A DNA stretch of 46,345 nt from Pantoea sp. Brub (GTDB lineage Bacteria; Pseudomonadota; Gammaproteobacteria; Enterobacterales; Enterobacteriaceae). Where the stretch lies: assembly GCA_016642085.1 (NCBI GenBank), contig VOQV01000007.1:1-46345 (forward strand), in the 5' to 3' direction. This document shows positions 9,576-20,340 of this stretch, piece after piece; the stretch's first letter is position 1, and the number at the start of each line of letters is the position of its first letter. The position numbers were made by a program, and so were the translations under genes. The notes below the pieces were generated by a model. It made no database searches. It was given only the letters and a program-made list of their open reading frames with translations, and was not told where the DNA came from.

Positions 9576-10613
9576 TTGAAATATTATAATTTGTTATTTT
9601 TAATTTTATTTGGATTGTATTTTAATATTGCACAAGCAAATAATGATGTTGTATATTTTTATAATTGGACTGAATATGTTCCGCCAGGATTATTAGAACA
9701 ATTTACTCAAGAAACAGGCATCAAAGTTATATATTCTACTTATGAATCTAATGAAAGTATGTATACTAAATTAAAAACTTGGACACATGCACCATATGAT
9801 TTAGTAGTTCCTTCAAGTTATTTTGTTGCAAAAATGCGTAAAGAACATATGCTGCAACAAATAGATAAAAATATATTAACAAACTTTAAATATTTAGATC
9901 CTAACTTACTTAATAAACCATTTGATCCAAATAACAATTATTCTATTCCTTATATGTGGGGAGTAACTGCCATTGGGGTTAATAGTGATTATATTAATCC
10001 TAAAAGTATTAATAGTTGGGCTGATTTTTGGAAATCAAAATATAAAAAAAGTTTATTATTAATTGATGATGCTCGAGAAATTTTTCAAATAGCCTTACTT
10101 AAAATGGGTAAATCAGGCAATACTCAAAATTTAAAACAAATTGATGATGCCTACAAAGAATTAAAAAATCTTATGCCTAATGTATTAGCTTTTAATTCAG
10201 ATAATCCAGGAACTCCTTATATAGAAGGAGAAGTAAAAATTGGAATGATTTGGAATGGTTCTGCTTATATTGCACGTAAGTCTGGTATTCCATTGCATAT
10301 CATTTGGCCTAAGGAAGGTAGTATTTTATGGATGGATAATTTAGCTATTCCTTCAACTTCAAAAAATAAAATCGGTGCTCTAAAATTAATTAATTTTTTA
10401 TTAAGACCTGAAATATCTGCAAAAATAGCTGAAACAACAGGTTATCCTACTGCAAATCTTGAAGCAAAAAAATTTTTAAAAAAAGAAATTGTAAATGATC
10501 CTTTCTTATATCCGCCAATAGATGTAATTAAAAAAGGTGAATGGCAAAATGATGTAGGCAAAATTAGTATGAAATATGAAACTTTATTTCAAAAGTTAAA
10601 AACTGAATATTAA
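9576..10613 (+). CDS. potD: Spermidine/putrescine-binding periplasmic protein PotD (TTG start)
   Basis: It captures polyamines in the periplasm and delivers them to PotBC. It has 345 residues against 348 in E. coli. The signal peptide is visible as MKYYNLLFLILFGLYFNIAQA, with cleavage likely after AQA. The start codon is TTG at 9576, preceded by AAAGGA with six bases of spacing after GGA; no suitable ATG exists, because the signal peptide needs this start. Residues known to contact spermidine in E. coli PotD have equivalents here: Trp and Tyr in NWTEYV, Ser and Tyr in PSSYF, Asp and Glu in DDAREIF, Trp in IWNGSA, Trp and Asp in LWMDNLA, and Gln in GEWQND. Its 3' end lies only 13 bp from the convergent lolE. 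Confidence 0.97.
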   Translation: MKYYNLLFLILFGLYFNIAQANNDVVYFYNWTEYVPPGLLEQFTQETGIKVIYSTYESNESMYTKLKTWTHAPYDLVVPSSYFVAKMRKEHMLQQIDKNILTNFKYLDPNLLNKPFDPNNNYSIPYMWGVTAIGVNSDYINPKSINSWADFWKSKYKKSLLLIDDAREIFQIALLKMGKSGNTQNLKQIDDAYKELKNLMPNVLAFNSDNPGTPYIEGEVKIGMIWNGSAYIARKSGIPLHIIWPKEGSILWMDNLAIPSTSKNKIGALKLINFLLRPEISAKIAETTGYPTANLEAKKFLKKEIVNDPFLYPPIDVIKKGEWQNDVGKISMKYETLFQKLKTEY

Positions 10614-10626
10614 ATGTGTTTTTCTA

Positions 10627-11901
10627 TTACTTATAATTTAATACTCTAACAGGTTTGATTAATTTAGCACAATGTGCTGGATAACAACTTGCAAATAAAC
10701 TTAAAACTATTACTGTCAGTAATATATATAATATATCCGTAAAGTATAATTCTGTAGGACAAAAATCAATAAAATATATTTTACTATTTAATAAAGGATA
10801 ATTAATTATGTATTCTATTTTATGTATTAAATAAGTTAAATTTAATGAAATTAACACACCAATTAATATTCCTATAATACTACCTGGTATGCTAATTATT
10901 AACCCATAAAACATAAAAGTAATATATATTAGATAATTTTTTATTCCTAATGTTTGCAGTATAGCAATGTCGTTGTTTTTTTCTTTTATAACTATAAATA
11001 ATATTGAAATAATACTAAAACAAGATATACTCATTACAAATATCATCACTAAATATATAATTTTGCGAATCATTTGTATATCATTATACAGATAACCGTA
11101 TTTGTTTATCCAATTGTGTACAATTAGATTCAAATTATCTAATTTATTTATATATTTAGATATATTCTGTGTTTTAAATGGATTATTAATTTTTAATTTA
11201 ATTCCTGTTATATTATTATGCATATTAAGATAATTTTGAGCATCAGAAAGAGTTATTATTGCTATATTTTGATCTAAAATACTTCCTAATTTAAAAATAC
11301 CCTTAACTTGTACATTAATATCTTTCAATTTTGTTAGTTTTTCGGTATCATTGTTATCATTGATAGTGATTGTTATCCAATCTCCTTCGTTAGCATCAAT
11401 TGAATTTGCTACCCCTTGGCCTAACATAATTGTATTTTTATTAGATTGAAAATTATGCCAAGTATTTTTATTAATAAATTTTGATAAATGACTGAAATCT
11501 AACTCTTTTGCTGGATCAATACCTTGTATGTAAATAGATTTTATCTTTATACCATTTTTAATTAAACCCATAAAATTTATATATGGAGCAATAGATACAA
11601 CTTCTGGTATCTTTTTTAAAGATGAGATAATTCTTTTCCAATTATATAAAGGTTGATTATTTATTGATTCTATTTCATAATGAGGAATTATTGATAGAAT
11701 GCGATTATTAAGTTCTTTTTGAAAACCATTTATAGCACTTAATCCAATAATTAATATAACAATACCTAAAATTATACTGATTGTTGAAATAACCCAATTT
11801 AAAGATGCAGTACTACTGCGATTAGGTCCACAAATAAAACGAATTGCTATTAATAAAGACAACTTAAAATTACATAAAATCATTTTGTAAAAATTATACA
11901 T
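10627..11901 (-). CDS. lolE: Lipoprotein-releasing ABC transporter membrane subunit LolE
   Basis: With LolC and LolD it extracts outer-membrane lipoproteins from the inner membrane and passes them to LolA. The protein (424 residues against 414 in E. coli) has one N-terminal membrane segment, a periplasmic MacB-like domain, and three C-terminal segments. Family motifs include [36 protein letters not shown] and [10 protein letters not shown]. Choosing LolE over LolC rests on these blocks. The start is uncertain: the ATG at 11901 overlaps lolD by eight bases but has GGGA directly against it, while the ATG at 11883 ([16 protein letters not shown]) would give 418 residues, nearer the family length. 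It is the last gene of lolCDE. Confidence 0.94.
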   Translation of the reverse strand: MYNFYKMILCNFKLSLLIAIRFICGPNRSSTASLNWVISTISIILGIVILIIGLSAINGFQKELNNRILSIIPHYEIESINNQPLYNWKRIISSLKKIPEVVSIAPYINFMGLIKNGIKIKSIYIQGIDPAKELDFSHLSKFINKNTWHNFQSNKNTIMLGQGVANSIDANEGDWITITINDNNDTEKLTKLKDINVQVKGIFKLGSILDQNIAIITLSDAQNYLNMHNNITGIKLKINNPFKTQNISKYINKLDNLNLIVHNWINKYGYLYNDIQMIRKIIYLVMIFVMSISCFSIISILFIVIKEKNNDIAILQTLGIKNYLIYITFMFYGLIISIPGSIIGILIGVLISLNLTYLIHKIEYIINYPLLNSKIYFIDFCPTELYFTDILYILLTVIVLSLFASCYPAHCAKLIKPVRVLNYK

Positions 11902-12580
11902 TCCCTATTAAAGATCCATCATTAATTTTTAATTGATATTTAGTATGTTGAGCAACATAAAGATTATGTGTTACGATTAAGAATGCTGTACCATAGATCC
12001 TATTCATTTTATGAAAAATTTCTATAACAATATTTGTATTATGTATATCTAAATTGCCAGTAGGTTCATCAGCTATAACTAAAAGTGGTTTATTCACTAA
12101 TGCGCGGGCAATAGCAACACGTTGACGTTCTCCTCCAGAAAGTTTGGCAGGATAATATTTAGCTCTATGAGCTAAACCAACTTGTTGTAAAATTTCATAA
12201 GCATTATTTTTAGCTGTTTTTGTATTAATATTATTAATTAATTGAGGCATAGCTACATTTTCTAAAGCATTAAAATCTAATAATAAATGATGAAATTGAT
12301 AAATAAATCCTAATTTTTGATTGTGTAATTTAGACTTTTCTATTGAAGACATAGCATTTAAAGATTTACCTTCAAAGATAATATCTCCTGAAGTAGGTTT
12401 ATCTAAACCTCCTAATAAATGTAATAATGTACTTTTCCCTGAACCAGAATTTCCTATTATTGAAGTGTAATCACCAAATTTCATATTAAAATTTACATTA
12501 TTTAATACAGTTGTTTGAATATTACCTTCTTTATATATTTTACAAAGATTATAACTTTGTAATAAAAATATTTTATTCAT
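11894..12580 (-). CDS. lolD: Lipoprotein-releasing ABC transporter ATPase LolD
   Basis: It supplies ATP hydrolysis for LolCDE. It has 228 residues against 233 in E. coli. Walker A is [11 protein letters not shown], the signature is [15 protein letters not shown], Walker B is [13 protein letters not shown] and the switch His is in LIVTHN. The LolD-family stretch [22 protein letters not shown], which contacts the membrane subunits, is clear. The gene overlaps lolC upstream by eight bases and lolE downstream by eight bases, so all three subunits are probably translationally coupled. Confidence 0.97.
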   Translation of the reverse strand: MNKIFLLQSYNLCKIYKEGNIQTTVLNNVNFNMKFGDYTSIIGNSGSGKSTLLHLLGGLDKPTSGDIIFEGKSLNAMSSIEKSKLHNQKLGFIYQFHHLLLDFNALENVAMPQLINNINTKTAKNNAYEILQQVGLAHRAKYYPAKLSGGERQRVAIARALVNKPLLVIADEPTGNLDIHNTNIVIEIFHKMNRIYGTAFLIVTHNLYVAQHTKYQLKINDGSLIGNV

Positions 12581-13778
12581 ATCGTAATACTTCTGTCGGA
12601 TTTAATGAAGTATTTTTCCAAGCAGGATATATTATTGATAATAACGCTAGAACTATCGTGCTTATACATATAATGACTATTTGATTATAATTAATACTCA
12701 CTGGTAGTAATGCTTCATTAATTAATAAATCAGTGATCAATTTTAAATAATTAAGTTTAGTTGAAATAATAACACCAAAAAATGCTCCTACTAATGTACC
12801 AATTATACTATGAATCATGCCATAAATTATAAAAATACTAATAATATGAAATCGTTTCATACCCTGCATTTGTAAAATAACTATTTCTTTTTGTTTATCA
12901 ATAATAATTAAACTTAACGAAGACACTAAATTAAAAGTAGCTACAATAATTATTAAACTTATTAATAAACTCATCATATTTTTTTCTATATGTATAGCTT
13001 GAAATAATTCACCTTTAATTTGTCGCCAATCATGCCATTGCATATCTTTAGGTAAAGATTGTTTATTAATAGTTTGAATATTAAGAGGATTATTTAACCA
13101 TAAGCGCCAACCAGTAACATGATTTACTGGATAATGCATTAAATTAGCAGCATCTGTTTGATTTATTAAAATTTGATAATCATCTATTTCACTATTTGTA
13201 AAAAATATACTTGCTACATGAAATAAACGTTGAGTAGGTACATAACCTAGAGGTGTCAATTGACTCATAGAAGGTATAATTAAACGAATTAAATCTCCTT
13301 CTTGAACATTTAATTTTAAAGCTAAACGTTGTCCAAGAATTACATTATAATATTCAGGTTTCAATAATTTTATTTCTGAATGATTCACTTTATGAACTAA
13401 CAGACTCCTTTCATTCTGTTTTATCCCTATTACAGTACCAATAGAGATGTTATGTAAACTTTGTATTATTACATCAGATGTAATAATAGGTTGTATTGAC
13501 TTAATATTGTTTACATTTTTAAAAATAGAAAATGGAAATTGTTTAGGATTAAAACTATTATTTGATTTGTTTGTAATTAATATATGTGGTACCATATCGA
13601 GCATATTATATTCTAATTCACGTTCAAAACCATTCATAATAGATAATACAATTACCATAATTAATACACCTAACATAATACCAATAGCAGAAAGCCAAGA
13701 AATAAAATAATTAAATTTATCTATTTTATTTCCATGTAAAAATCGCAAAGCAATAAATAATGTTATAGGTCGATACAT
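12573..13778 (-). CDS. lolC: Lipoprotein-releasing ABC transporter membrane subunit LolC
   Basis: It is the membrane subunit that recruits the periplasmic chaperone LolA. It has 401 residues against 399 in E. coli. The N-terminal block [13 protein letters not shown] and the segment [16 protein letters not shown] match the family. The Hook region that binds LolA is visible as [19 protein letters not shown], followed by [10 protein letters not shown] and [12 protein letters not shown]. Three C-terminal membrane segments end in a conserved ALRYE-like tail (VLRYE). Keeping separate LolC and LolE rather than a single LolF-type subunit matches gammaproteobacteria. It is divergent from mfd across 167 bp that must contain both promoters. 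Confidence 0.96.
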   Translation of the reverse strand: MYRPITLFIALRFLHGNKIDKFNYFISWLSAIGIMLGVLIMVIVLSIMNGFERELEYNMLDMVPHILITNKSNNSFNPKQFPFSIFKNVNNIKSIQPIITSDVIIQSLHNISIGTVIGIKQNERSLLVHKVNHSEIKLLKPEYYNVILGQRLALKLNVQEGDLIRLIIPSMSQLTPLGYVPTQRLFHVASIFFTNSEIDDYQILINQTDAANLMHYPVNHVTGWRLWLNNPLNIQTINKQSLPKDMQWHDWRQIKGELFQAIHIEKNMMSLLISLIIIVATFNLVSSLSLIIIDKQKEIVILQMQGMKRFHIISIFIIYGMIHSIIGTLVGAFFGVIISTKLNYLKLITDLLINEALLPVSINYNQIVIICISTIVLALLSIIYPAWKNTSLNPTEVLRYE

Positions 13779-13945
13779 AAATTTTCTATTTACGCAATAT
13801 TTTTAATATATTTAAATCAGTTGAAATTCATTTAAATTTAATATAATAATTGTAATGTTTTATATTAAATTTTATCAATCAAATATAATATTGCAAATTA
13901 TATATATATTATAGTTATTTCTTTAATGGAAAATCTTCTAATCTA

Positions 13946-16900
13946 ATGTTTAAACAACATACATACATATTACCTAAAAAATCAGGCATGATCTATCAAT
14001 TAGGTCAATTAATTGGTTCTTCTTATGCCATAGAATGCGCCAACATTATCAAGAATTATTCTGGTTTAGTTTTTATTATTACATCTAATGTAAATACTTC
14101 TTTAAGTTTAGTAGATGAAATATCTCAATTTACAAGTTATCCAGTTATGTATTTACCTAATTTGGAAAATATTCCTTATAATTATATTTCTCCAAATCAA
14201 AATGTTATTTATTCTCGTTTATCAACACTTTATCAATTACCATTAATAAAAAAAGGAGTTTTAATTACACAAATTAACACTTTAATGCAATTTATTTGTC
14301 CTTATGATTTTTTAAAAAAAAACTCAATTGTACTAAAAACTAAACAACAAATATCTACAGTTAATATCATTAATACATTAAATCAGATTGGATATCAAAA
14401 GGTTAATCAAATAGTACAATGTGGTGAATATAATATACAAAACAATTTTTTTGATATATTTATAAATAATAATTATTATCGTATAGTATTTACAGATGAC
14501 AATATTAGTAATATACATATATTAAATGAATATAACAAACAAATTTTAAAAAAAGTTGAAGAAATACAATTATTGCCTTTACATGAATTTCCTATTGATA
14601 CAATTGCTATAGATTTATTTTGTCAAAGGTGGAAGACAACTTTTGGTATTACACATAAAAATAATAACATATATAAACAAATTAATTCTGGTATATTACC
14701 ACCTGGAATAGAATTCTGGTCTCCTTTGTTTTTTAAAGAACCATTATCTACTTTGTTTGATTACTTACCTAATAATACTTTAATTGTTAGCTTTAATAAT
14801 ATTGAAATTAGTATTGTGGATTTTTGGCAAAATGTTAATAATTTTTATGCAAAAACATCAAGACTCCTACTTAAACCAAGTATGCTATGGTTAAAACCTG
14901 ATATTTTAAAAAAAAAAATAACATCTTGGCCTCAATTAAAAATTACTAATGAACATCTGCCTCCAATATCAGGAAATTTTAATTTAAGATATAAAAAATT
15001 ACCTAATATAGTTTTACAACAAAACGATAAATTACCACTTAAAAATTTAAGTCAATTTATTAATAAATTCAAAGGACGCATAATATTTTTAGTATTTAAT
15101 GAAATTCATCAAGAAAAACTTCAAAAAATACTAACCTCTATAAACATTTATCCTATAGTAATCAAAAATATTAACGATGTAACAGAACATCAGTATTATA
15201 TAATTATTAAAAAAAACAAAAAAGGATTTATAGATACCTTAAATAATATTGCATTAATTTGTGAACCAGATCTTATTTTAGATACATATCTAGATACTTT
15301 GAAACAACAAGATAATACTAATCATAGAATGTATCCTGTAATATTTGACAAAATTGAAGATTTACATTATGGTCAATTAGTTGTACATATAGAACATGGC
15401 ATTGGTCGTTATGTTGGTTTAAAAAATATTACAACAAATGGTATAGTATCTGAATATTTAATGATATTATACGCTAACGATGATAAATTGTATGTGCCAA
15501 TATCTTCACTGCATCTTATTAGTAACTATATAAGCTATTATAATAAAAATATTTCCTTACATAAACTAGGTAGCGATATTTGGTTACGTTCTCGTCAAAA
15601 AGTAATTACAAAAATACGTGATATTGCTGTAGAACTATTAGATAGTTATGCTAACCGTTCAACTAAAAGTGGCTATCACTTTAAATTCAATAAAAAAAAT
15701 TATCAACAATTCTGTAAAAATTTTCCATTTGATACTACTTCAGATCAAGAAAAAGCTATTAATTTAGTATTAAAAGATATGTGTCAACCATTAATGATGG
15801 ATCGTTTAATATGTGGAGATGTAGGTTTTGGAAAAACAGAAGTAGCTATGAGAGCTGCATTTATTGCAGTTGATAATAATAAACAAGTAGCAGTATTGGT
15901 TCCTAATACACTTTTAGCACAGCAACACTATGAAAATTTTATTGCTAGATTTCAAAATTGGTCATTTGTTATTGATATGTTATCTCGTTTCCGTACTGAT
16001 AAAGAAAATTCTTATTTATTAGAAAGAACCAAAGCAGGAAAAATAGATATTTTAATAGGTACACATAAATTATTAAACAACAACATTAAGTGGAAAAATT
16101 TAGGACTTCTAATCATTGATGAAGAACATCGTTTTGGTGTATATCAAAAAGAAATTATTAAAAAATTATATAATAATATTGATATATTAACATTAACTGC
16201 TACTCCAATTCCACGTACTTTACATATGGCTATTAATAATATTCGTGATTTATCAATAATTACTACTCCTCCTTCAAATCGTGTAGATATTAAAACTTTT
16301 GTTTGTGAATTTAATGATTCTGTGATTAGAGAAGCTATTTTACGTGAAATTATTAGAGGAGGACAGGTTTATTACATACATAATGATATTAATAGCATAA
16401 AAAAAATAGCACTTTATTTAAGTAAGTTAGTTCCAAAGGCAAATATTAATATTGGTCATGGACAAATGCGCAAAAATGAATTAGCAAAAGTAATGAATGA
16501 TTTTAATAATCAAAAATTTAATGTGTTAGTATGTACTACGATTATTGAAACCGGTATAGATATACCAAATGTTAATACTATTATTATAGAACGTGCTGAT
16601 CGTTTTGGATTAGCACAATTATATCAATTACGTGGCAGAGTTGGAAGATCATATCAACAAGCTTATGCATGGTTTTTAACGCCTAATATAAAATCTATGA
16701 GTAAATATGCAATAAAACGTCTTGAAGTCATATCTTCATTTAAGTCATTAGGTTCTGGTTTTAATTTAGCTATCAATGATTTAGAAATTCGTGGTTCAGG
16801 TGAATTATTAGGTGAAAAACAAAGTGGTCAAATAGATACTTTAGGACTTTCCTTGTATATGAAATTACTAGAAAATACTATTCATAATCTTAAAAATGGA

Positions 16901-17380
16901 AAAATGTTATCTTTAGATGCATTATTAACTTCTGAACAAATTGAAATTGAACTGCAATTGCCTGCTATTTTACCAGAAAAATTGATTCCTGATATCAGCA
17001 CACGTTTATTTCTATATAAACGTATTGCTATCGCTAAAAAAGAAGAAGATATTTATGAAATAAAAAAAGATATTATTAATAAATTTGGTTTTATACCAGA
17101 TGAAACTCATAATTTATTAAATATTGCTATATTAAGATTAAAATCTAAAATACTAGGAGTTTGTAAAATAAAAGCTATTAATCAGGGTGTATATTTTGAT
17201 TTTCTCCCTAAACATAACATTAATTTACTATCATTAATTAAATTAATACAAAAAGATCCCAATAAATGGAAATTAAATAAAAATAATCGTTTATATTATT
17301 TTCATCAAATAAAAGAAAAAAAAGTTATTGTAGAATGGATATGTGATTTCATAAATAATTTAATCAATAATTCAATGTAA
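13946..17380 (+). CDS. mfd: Transcription-repair coupling factor Mfd
   Basis: It removes RNA polymerase stalled at DNA lesions and recruits UvrA. It has 1144 residues against 1148 in E. coli, so all domains are retained. The N-terminal UvrB-like region is divergent and lysine/asparagine-rich. The RNA-polymerase-interacting domain is near residue 480 (VVHIEHGIGRYVGL). The RecG-like translocase core has Walker A CGDVGFGKTEVA, Walker B LLIIDEEHRFGV, motif III TATPIPRTLH and motif VI QLRGRVGRS. The C-terminal regulatory domain follows. A run of 11 A at 14908-14918 (codons 321-325) is in frame but slippage-prone. uvrC, which E. coli has beside pgsA, is not in this window. Confidence 0.96.
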   Translation: MFKQHTYILPKKSGMIYQLGQLIGSSYAIECANIIKNYSGLVFIITSNVNTSLSLVDEISQFTSYPVMYLPNLENIPYNYISPNQNVIYSRLSTLYQLPLIKKGVLITQINTLMQFICPYDFLKKNSIVLKTKQQISTVNIINTLNQIGYQKVNQIVQCGEYNIQNNFFDIFINNNYYRIVFTDDNISNIHILNEYNKQILKKVEEIQLLPLHEFPIDTIAIDLFCQRWKTTFGITHKNNNIYKQINSGILPPGIEFWSPLFFKEPLSTLFDYLPNNTLIVSFNNIEISIVDFWQNVNNFYAKTSRLLLKPSMLWLKPDILKKKITSWPQLKITNEHLPPISGNFNLRYKKLPNIVLQQNDKLPLKNLSQFINKFKGRIIFLVFNEIHQEKLQKILTSINIYPIVIKNINDVTEHQYYIIIKKNKKGFIDTLNNIALICEPDLILDTYLDTLKQQDNTNHRMYPVIFDKIEDLHYGQLVVHIEHGIGRYVGLKNITTNGIVSEYLMILYANDDKLYVPISSLHLISNYISYYNKNISLHKLGSDIWLRSRQKVITKIRDIAVELLDSYANRSTKSGYHFKFNKKNYQQFCKNFPFDTTSDQEKAINLVLKDMCQPLMMDRLICGDVGFGKTEVAMRAAFIAVDNNKQVAVLVPNTLLAQQHYENFIARFQNWSFVIDMLSRFRTDKENSYLLERTKAGKIDILIGTHKLLNNNIKWKNLGLLIIDEEHRFGVYQKEIIKKLYNNIDILTLTATPIPRTLHMAINNIRDLSIITTPPSNRVDIKTFVCEFNDSVIREAILREIIRGGQVYYIHNDINSIKKIALYLSKLVPKANINIGHGQMRKNELAKVMNDFNNQKFNVLVCTTIIETGIDIPNVNTIIIERADRFGLAQLYQLRGRVGRSYQQAYAWFLTPNIKSMSKYAIKRLEVISSFKSLGSGFNLAINDLEIRGSGELLGEKQSGQIDTLGLSLYMKLLENTIHNLKNGKMLSLDALLTSEQIEIELQLPAILPEKLIPDISTRLFLYKRIAIAKKEEDIYEIKKDIINKFGFIPDETHNLLNIAILRLKSKILGVCKIKAINQGVYFDFLPKHNINLLSLIKLIQKDPNKWKLNKNNRLYYFHQIKEKKVIVEWICDFINNLINNSM

Positions 17381-17506
17381 TCAATATATGTTTATAATAT
17401 TTTTATTAAATTAAGAATAAATAATATACCTATTTATAAAAAAGATAACTTATCTATCATGTTTAGATCAAGTATATATTTTTTATTAATTAATGAATTC
17501 TATTTA

Positions 17507-17857
17507 CTATGATAACAACATAGGGCCTAATTGTTTGCCACCAACTAAATGCATATGAACATGGTATATTTCTTGTCCAGCATGTCTATTGCAATTAACA
17601 ATTAAACGATAACCAGTTTGATTGATACCTTCATCAAAAGCAATTTTAGCTGCAGCTATAAACATTCTTCCCAATGCTTTTTCATGATATTGTTTAACAT
17701 CATTTACGGTAGGTATGAAAATATTAGGTACAATTAAAATATGAATAGGTGCTTTTGGTAAAATATCTCGAAAGGCAGTAACTAATTTATCTTTATAAAC
17801 TATTTCAGCAGGTATTTCGCCTTGAATAATTTTAATAAAAATATTCTCTTCAATCAC
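17507..17857 (-). CDS. hinT: Purine nucleoside phosphoramidase HinT (HIT family)
   Basis: It hydrolyses AMP-lysine and related adenosine phosphoramidates. It has 116 residues against 119 in E. coli. The histidine triad is His99-Val-His101-Met-His103 in [11 protein letters not shown]. Other family blocks are [22 protein letters not shown] and NRHAGQE. The C terminus ends GPMLLS, a few residues shorter than E. coli. It is convergent with mfd and lies upstream of nothing co-directional except ptsG on the same strand, 117 bp away from the ptsG start side of the spacer. Many E. coli genes between hinT and lolC are absent. Confidence 0.96.
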   Translation of the reverse strand: MIEENIFIKIIQGEIPAEIVYKDKLVTAFRDILPKAPIHILIVPNIFIPTVNDVKQYHEKALGRMFIAAAKIAFDEGINQTGYRLIVNCNRHAGQEIYHVHMHLVGGKQLGPMLLS

Positions 17858-17974
17858 GATATATTTCCTTAAATATATTTCTATATTAAAGTTGACAATA
17901 TTATTTTCATAGTTATTAACTATTATATAAATAATTATTTAATATTCAAATATATAACAATTAAATATTAAACT

Positions 17975-19408
17975 TTAATTGTTTATATATTTCTCCATAT
18001 TAGTTTTAAGATTATCAGATTTAGTACCAAAAATAGCTTGTATACCAGAACCTAAGATGATAATACCAGTTGCTCCAAGATTTTGTAATTCTTTTTTATT
18101 AATTTTTTTAATATCATTAACACTAACACGAAGTCTTGTAATGCAAGCATCTAGAGTAATAATGTTAGCTTTACCACCAAATGCTATAACTAATTTTCTA
18201 GCAATTTCATTATTAGATGATATAGAAAAATTAAATTGAATATTTTCTTCTCTACCAAGAGTCTTAAAATTAAATTTAATTATCATAATTCGAAAGATTG
18301 TGTAATAAATTAAACTATACATAATACCTATGATTGGAAATAACCAAATTTTACTACTGTTGCCACTTAAAATAATAAAATCAATTAAACCATGTGAAAA
18401 ACTAGTACCATTGCGCATACCAAGTAATATGCATATGGGAAATGATAAACCTGCTAAAATTGCATGAATAATATAAAGAATAGGGGCAACAAACATAAAG
18501 GAAAATTCTATAGGTTCAGTAATACCAGTTAAAAATGAAGTTAACATTGCAGAAATTATAATACCACTAATTTTAGTACGATTTGTCATTTTAGTTGAAT
18601 GTAAAATTGCGAGAGCCGCTGTTGGTAAACCATACATTTTAAATAAAAATCCTCCAGATAGTTTTCCTGCAGTTGGATCTCCTGCAATATATCGTGGAAT
18701 ATCACCATGAAATAGTTGTCCAAACTTATTACTAAATTCACCAATTTGCATTTGAAAAGGAACATTCCATATATGATGTAAACCTAATGGCATAAGCAAA
18801 CGTTCGATTATACCATATATGCTAAATGCAATTAATGGATTTTGGTATACTGCCCAATAAGAAAACTTTTTAATAAAAAAACTCACTGGTGGCCATATAA
18901 AAGATAAACAAGCACCTAATACAATTGAAGTTAACCCAGCAATGATAGGTACAAATCGTTTACCAGAAAAAAATCCTAAATATTCTGGCATATTTATGCA
19001 ATAAAATTTGTTAAATATATATGATGTCATATAGCCTACAATAATTCCTCCTAAAACTCCAGTATCTGCAATATGTAAAGATTCAATTTCTATTGCAGAA
19101 TAATGTAAAATCGTTGCAGAAACTATCGTGATAGTTTTAACCATTATACTATAAGCAACAACTGTTGCTAAAGCTGATACTCCATCGTTATTAGTAAAAC
19201 CAAGTGCGATACCTATAGCAAAAAACAATGGCATATTATTAAATACTGATTCTCCAGCTTGTGCCATAACATTAGAAACTATAAAAGGTAACCAAGTAAA
19301 ATTTGCTGATCCAATACCTAATAACATACCAGCTATTGGCAATACTGATACAGGTAACATAAGAGATTTTCCAATTTTTTGTAAATTAGCAAAAGAGTTT
19401 TTTAGCAT
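17975..19408 (-). CDS. ptsG: PTS glucose-specific EIICB component
   Basis: It transports glucose across the inner membrane and phosphorylates it to glucose 6-phosphate, receiving phosphate from EIIA-Glc. It has 477 residues, as in E. coli. The first roughly 390 residues form the multi-spanning EIIC domain, with [13 protein letters not shown] and the [14 protein letters not shown] region. The C-terminal EIIB domain carries the phosphocysteine Cys422 in [11 protein letters not shown] and ends [20 protein letters not shown] good AGGAG ribosome site precedes the ATG. It follows tatD by 112 bp, as in E. coli. With TreA it suggests glucose derived from trehalose as a carbon source (inference). Confidence 0.97.
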   Translation of the reverse strand: MLKNSFANLQKIGKSLMLPVSVLPIAGMLLGIGSANFTWLPFIVSNVMAQAGESVFNNMPLFFAIGIALGFTNNDGVSALATVVAYSIMVKTITIVSATILHYSAIEIESLHIADTGVLGGIIVGYMTSYIFNKFYCINMPEYLGFFSGKRFVPIIAGLTSIVLGACLSFIWPPVSFFIKKFSYWAVYQNPLIAFSIYGIIERLLMPLGLHHIWNVPFQMQIGEFSNKFGQLFHGDIPRYIAGDPTAGKLSGGFLFKMYGLPTAALAILHSTKMTNRTKISGIIISAMLTSFLTGITEPIEFSFMFVAPILYIIHAILAGLSFPICILLGMRNGTSFSHGLIDFIILSGNSSKIWLFPIIGIMYSLIYYTIFRIMIIKFNFKTLGREENIQFNFSISSNNEIARKLVIAFGGKANIITLDACITRLRVSVNDIKKINKKELQNLGATGIIILGSGIQAIFGTKSDNLKTNMEKYINN

Positions 19409-19520
19409 ATTACAGAACTCCTAGAATACAGTTAGTTATATTTCTTATAGAATCTTTAATAATTAAAATAAATTATTTAGTATGTTATATAATATGTTTT
19501 TATTTCAAATAATTTTTACA

Positions 19521-20312
19521 TTAATTAATCAATAGATTCATATTTATTTGAAACAATTCTGAAAAATTGTTAGTAGTTTCTGTAGCTAACTGTTCTAAAT
19601 CTATATTTTTCAATATTGCAAGATAGGCAGCAATATCACGTGTATAAGCTGGTTGATTTTCTTTATCACGAAATGGAACTGGAGATAAATAAGGCGAGTC
19701 AGTTTCAATTAAAATACGATCAATTGGTATATATTTTATTACTTTATGAAATTTATCTATATTGCGAAAAGTAATCATACCAGAGAAAGAAATATAAAAA
19801 CCCATATCTAATAATTTAGATGCTGTTTTTTCATCTTCACTAAAACAATGCACAATCCCTCTACATAAATTTGCTTTTTCTTCGTTTAAAATATTTATTG
19901 TGTCTTGAATTGCATGACGTGTATGAACAATAAGCGGTTTATTTAATGCAATAGCTGTGCGAATATGATTTCTAAAAGATTTATTTTGTTGTATCTTATC
20001 GTGTTGCTTATAATGATAATCTAAACCAGTCTCACCTATTGCAATTACTTTCGGATCTTGAGCAAGAGAATTTAATTCTTCAAGTTCATATGTTACACTT
20101 TGATAAAGTGGATGTACTCCACAAGAAAGAGCAACATTTTTGTGTTTGTCAATTAATTTTTTTAAAGTGTGGAAACTTGTTAAAGTTGTAGAAACGGCTA
20201 AAAGAAATCTAACATCTTTTCTTTTAGCTTTTTCTATAACATCATCAACATTATGATGACATGTATTATAATCTAGCATATCTAGATGACAGTGTGAATC
20301 AACAATAAACAT
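19521..20312 (-). CDS. ycfH: TatD-family metal-dependent hydrolase YcfH
   Basis: It is a TIM-barrel metal-dependent hydrolase of the TatD family; members act as DNases or D-aminoacyl-tRNA deacylase-like enzymes, and the exact substrate of this paralogue is unsettled. Metal-site motifs are HCHLD near the N terminus, GETGLDYHY, VHTRHA, HCFSED and ETDSPYL. I start at the ATG at 20312 because MFIVDSHCHLD aligns with E. coli YcfH and TGAGAA precedes it; an in-frame TTG at 20324 adds four residues. The product is 263 residues against 265 in E. coli. It follows holB by 28 bp in the tmk-holB-ycfH-ptsG order of E. coli. Confidence 0.93.
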   Translation of the reverse strand: MFIVDSHCHLDMLDYNTCHHNVDDVIEKAKRKDVRFLLAVSTTLTSFHTLKKLIDKHKNVALSCGVHPLYQSVTYELEELNSLAQDPKVIAIGETGLDYHYKQHDKIQQNKSFRNHIRTAIALNKPLIVHTRHAIQDTINILNEEKANLCRGIVHCFSEDEKTASKLLDMGFYISFSGMITFRNIDKFHKVIKYIPIDRILIETDSPYLSPVPFRDKENQPAYTRDIAAYLAILKNIDLEQLATETTNNFSELFQINMNLLIN

Positions 20313-20340
20313 GTATTTTCTCAAGTTAATTAAAAGTTAA

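Noticed and set aside
20313-20324. TTG start extending ycfH by four codons
   Set aside because: The ATG at 20312 matches the family N terminus and has its own ribosome site.
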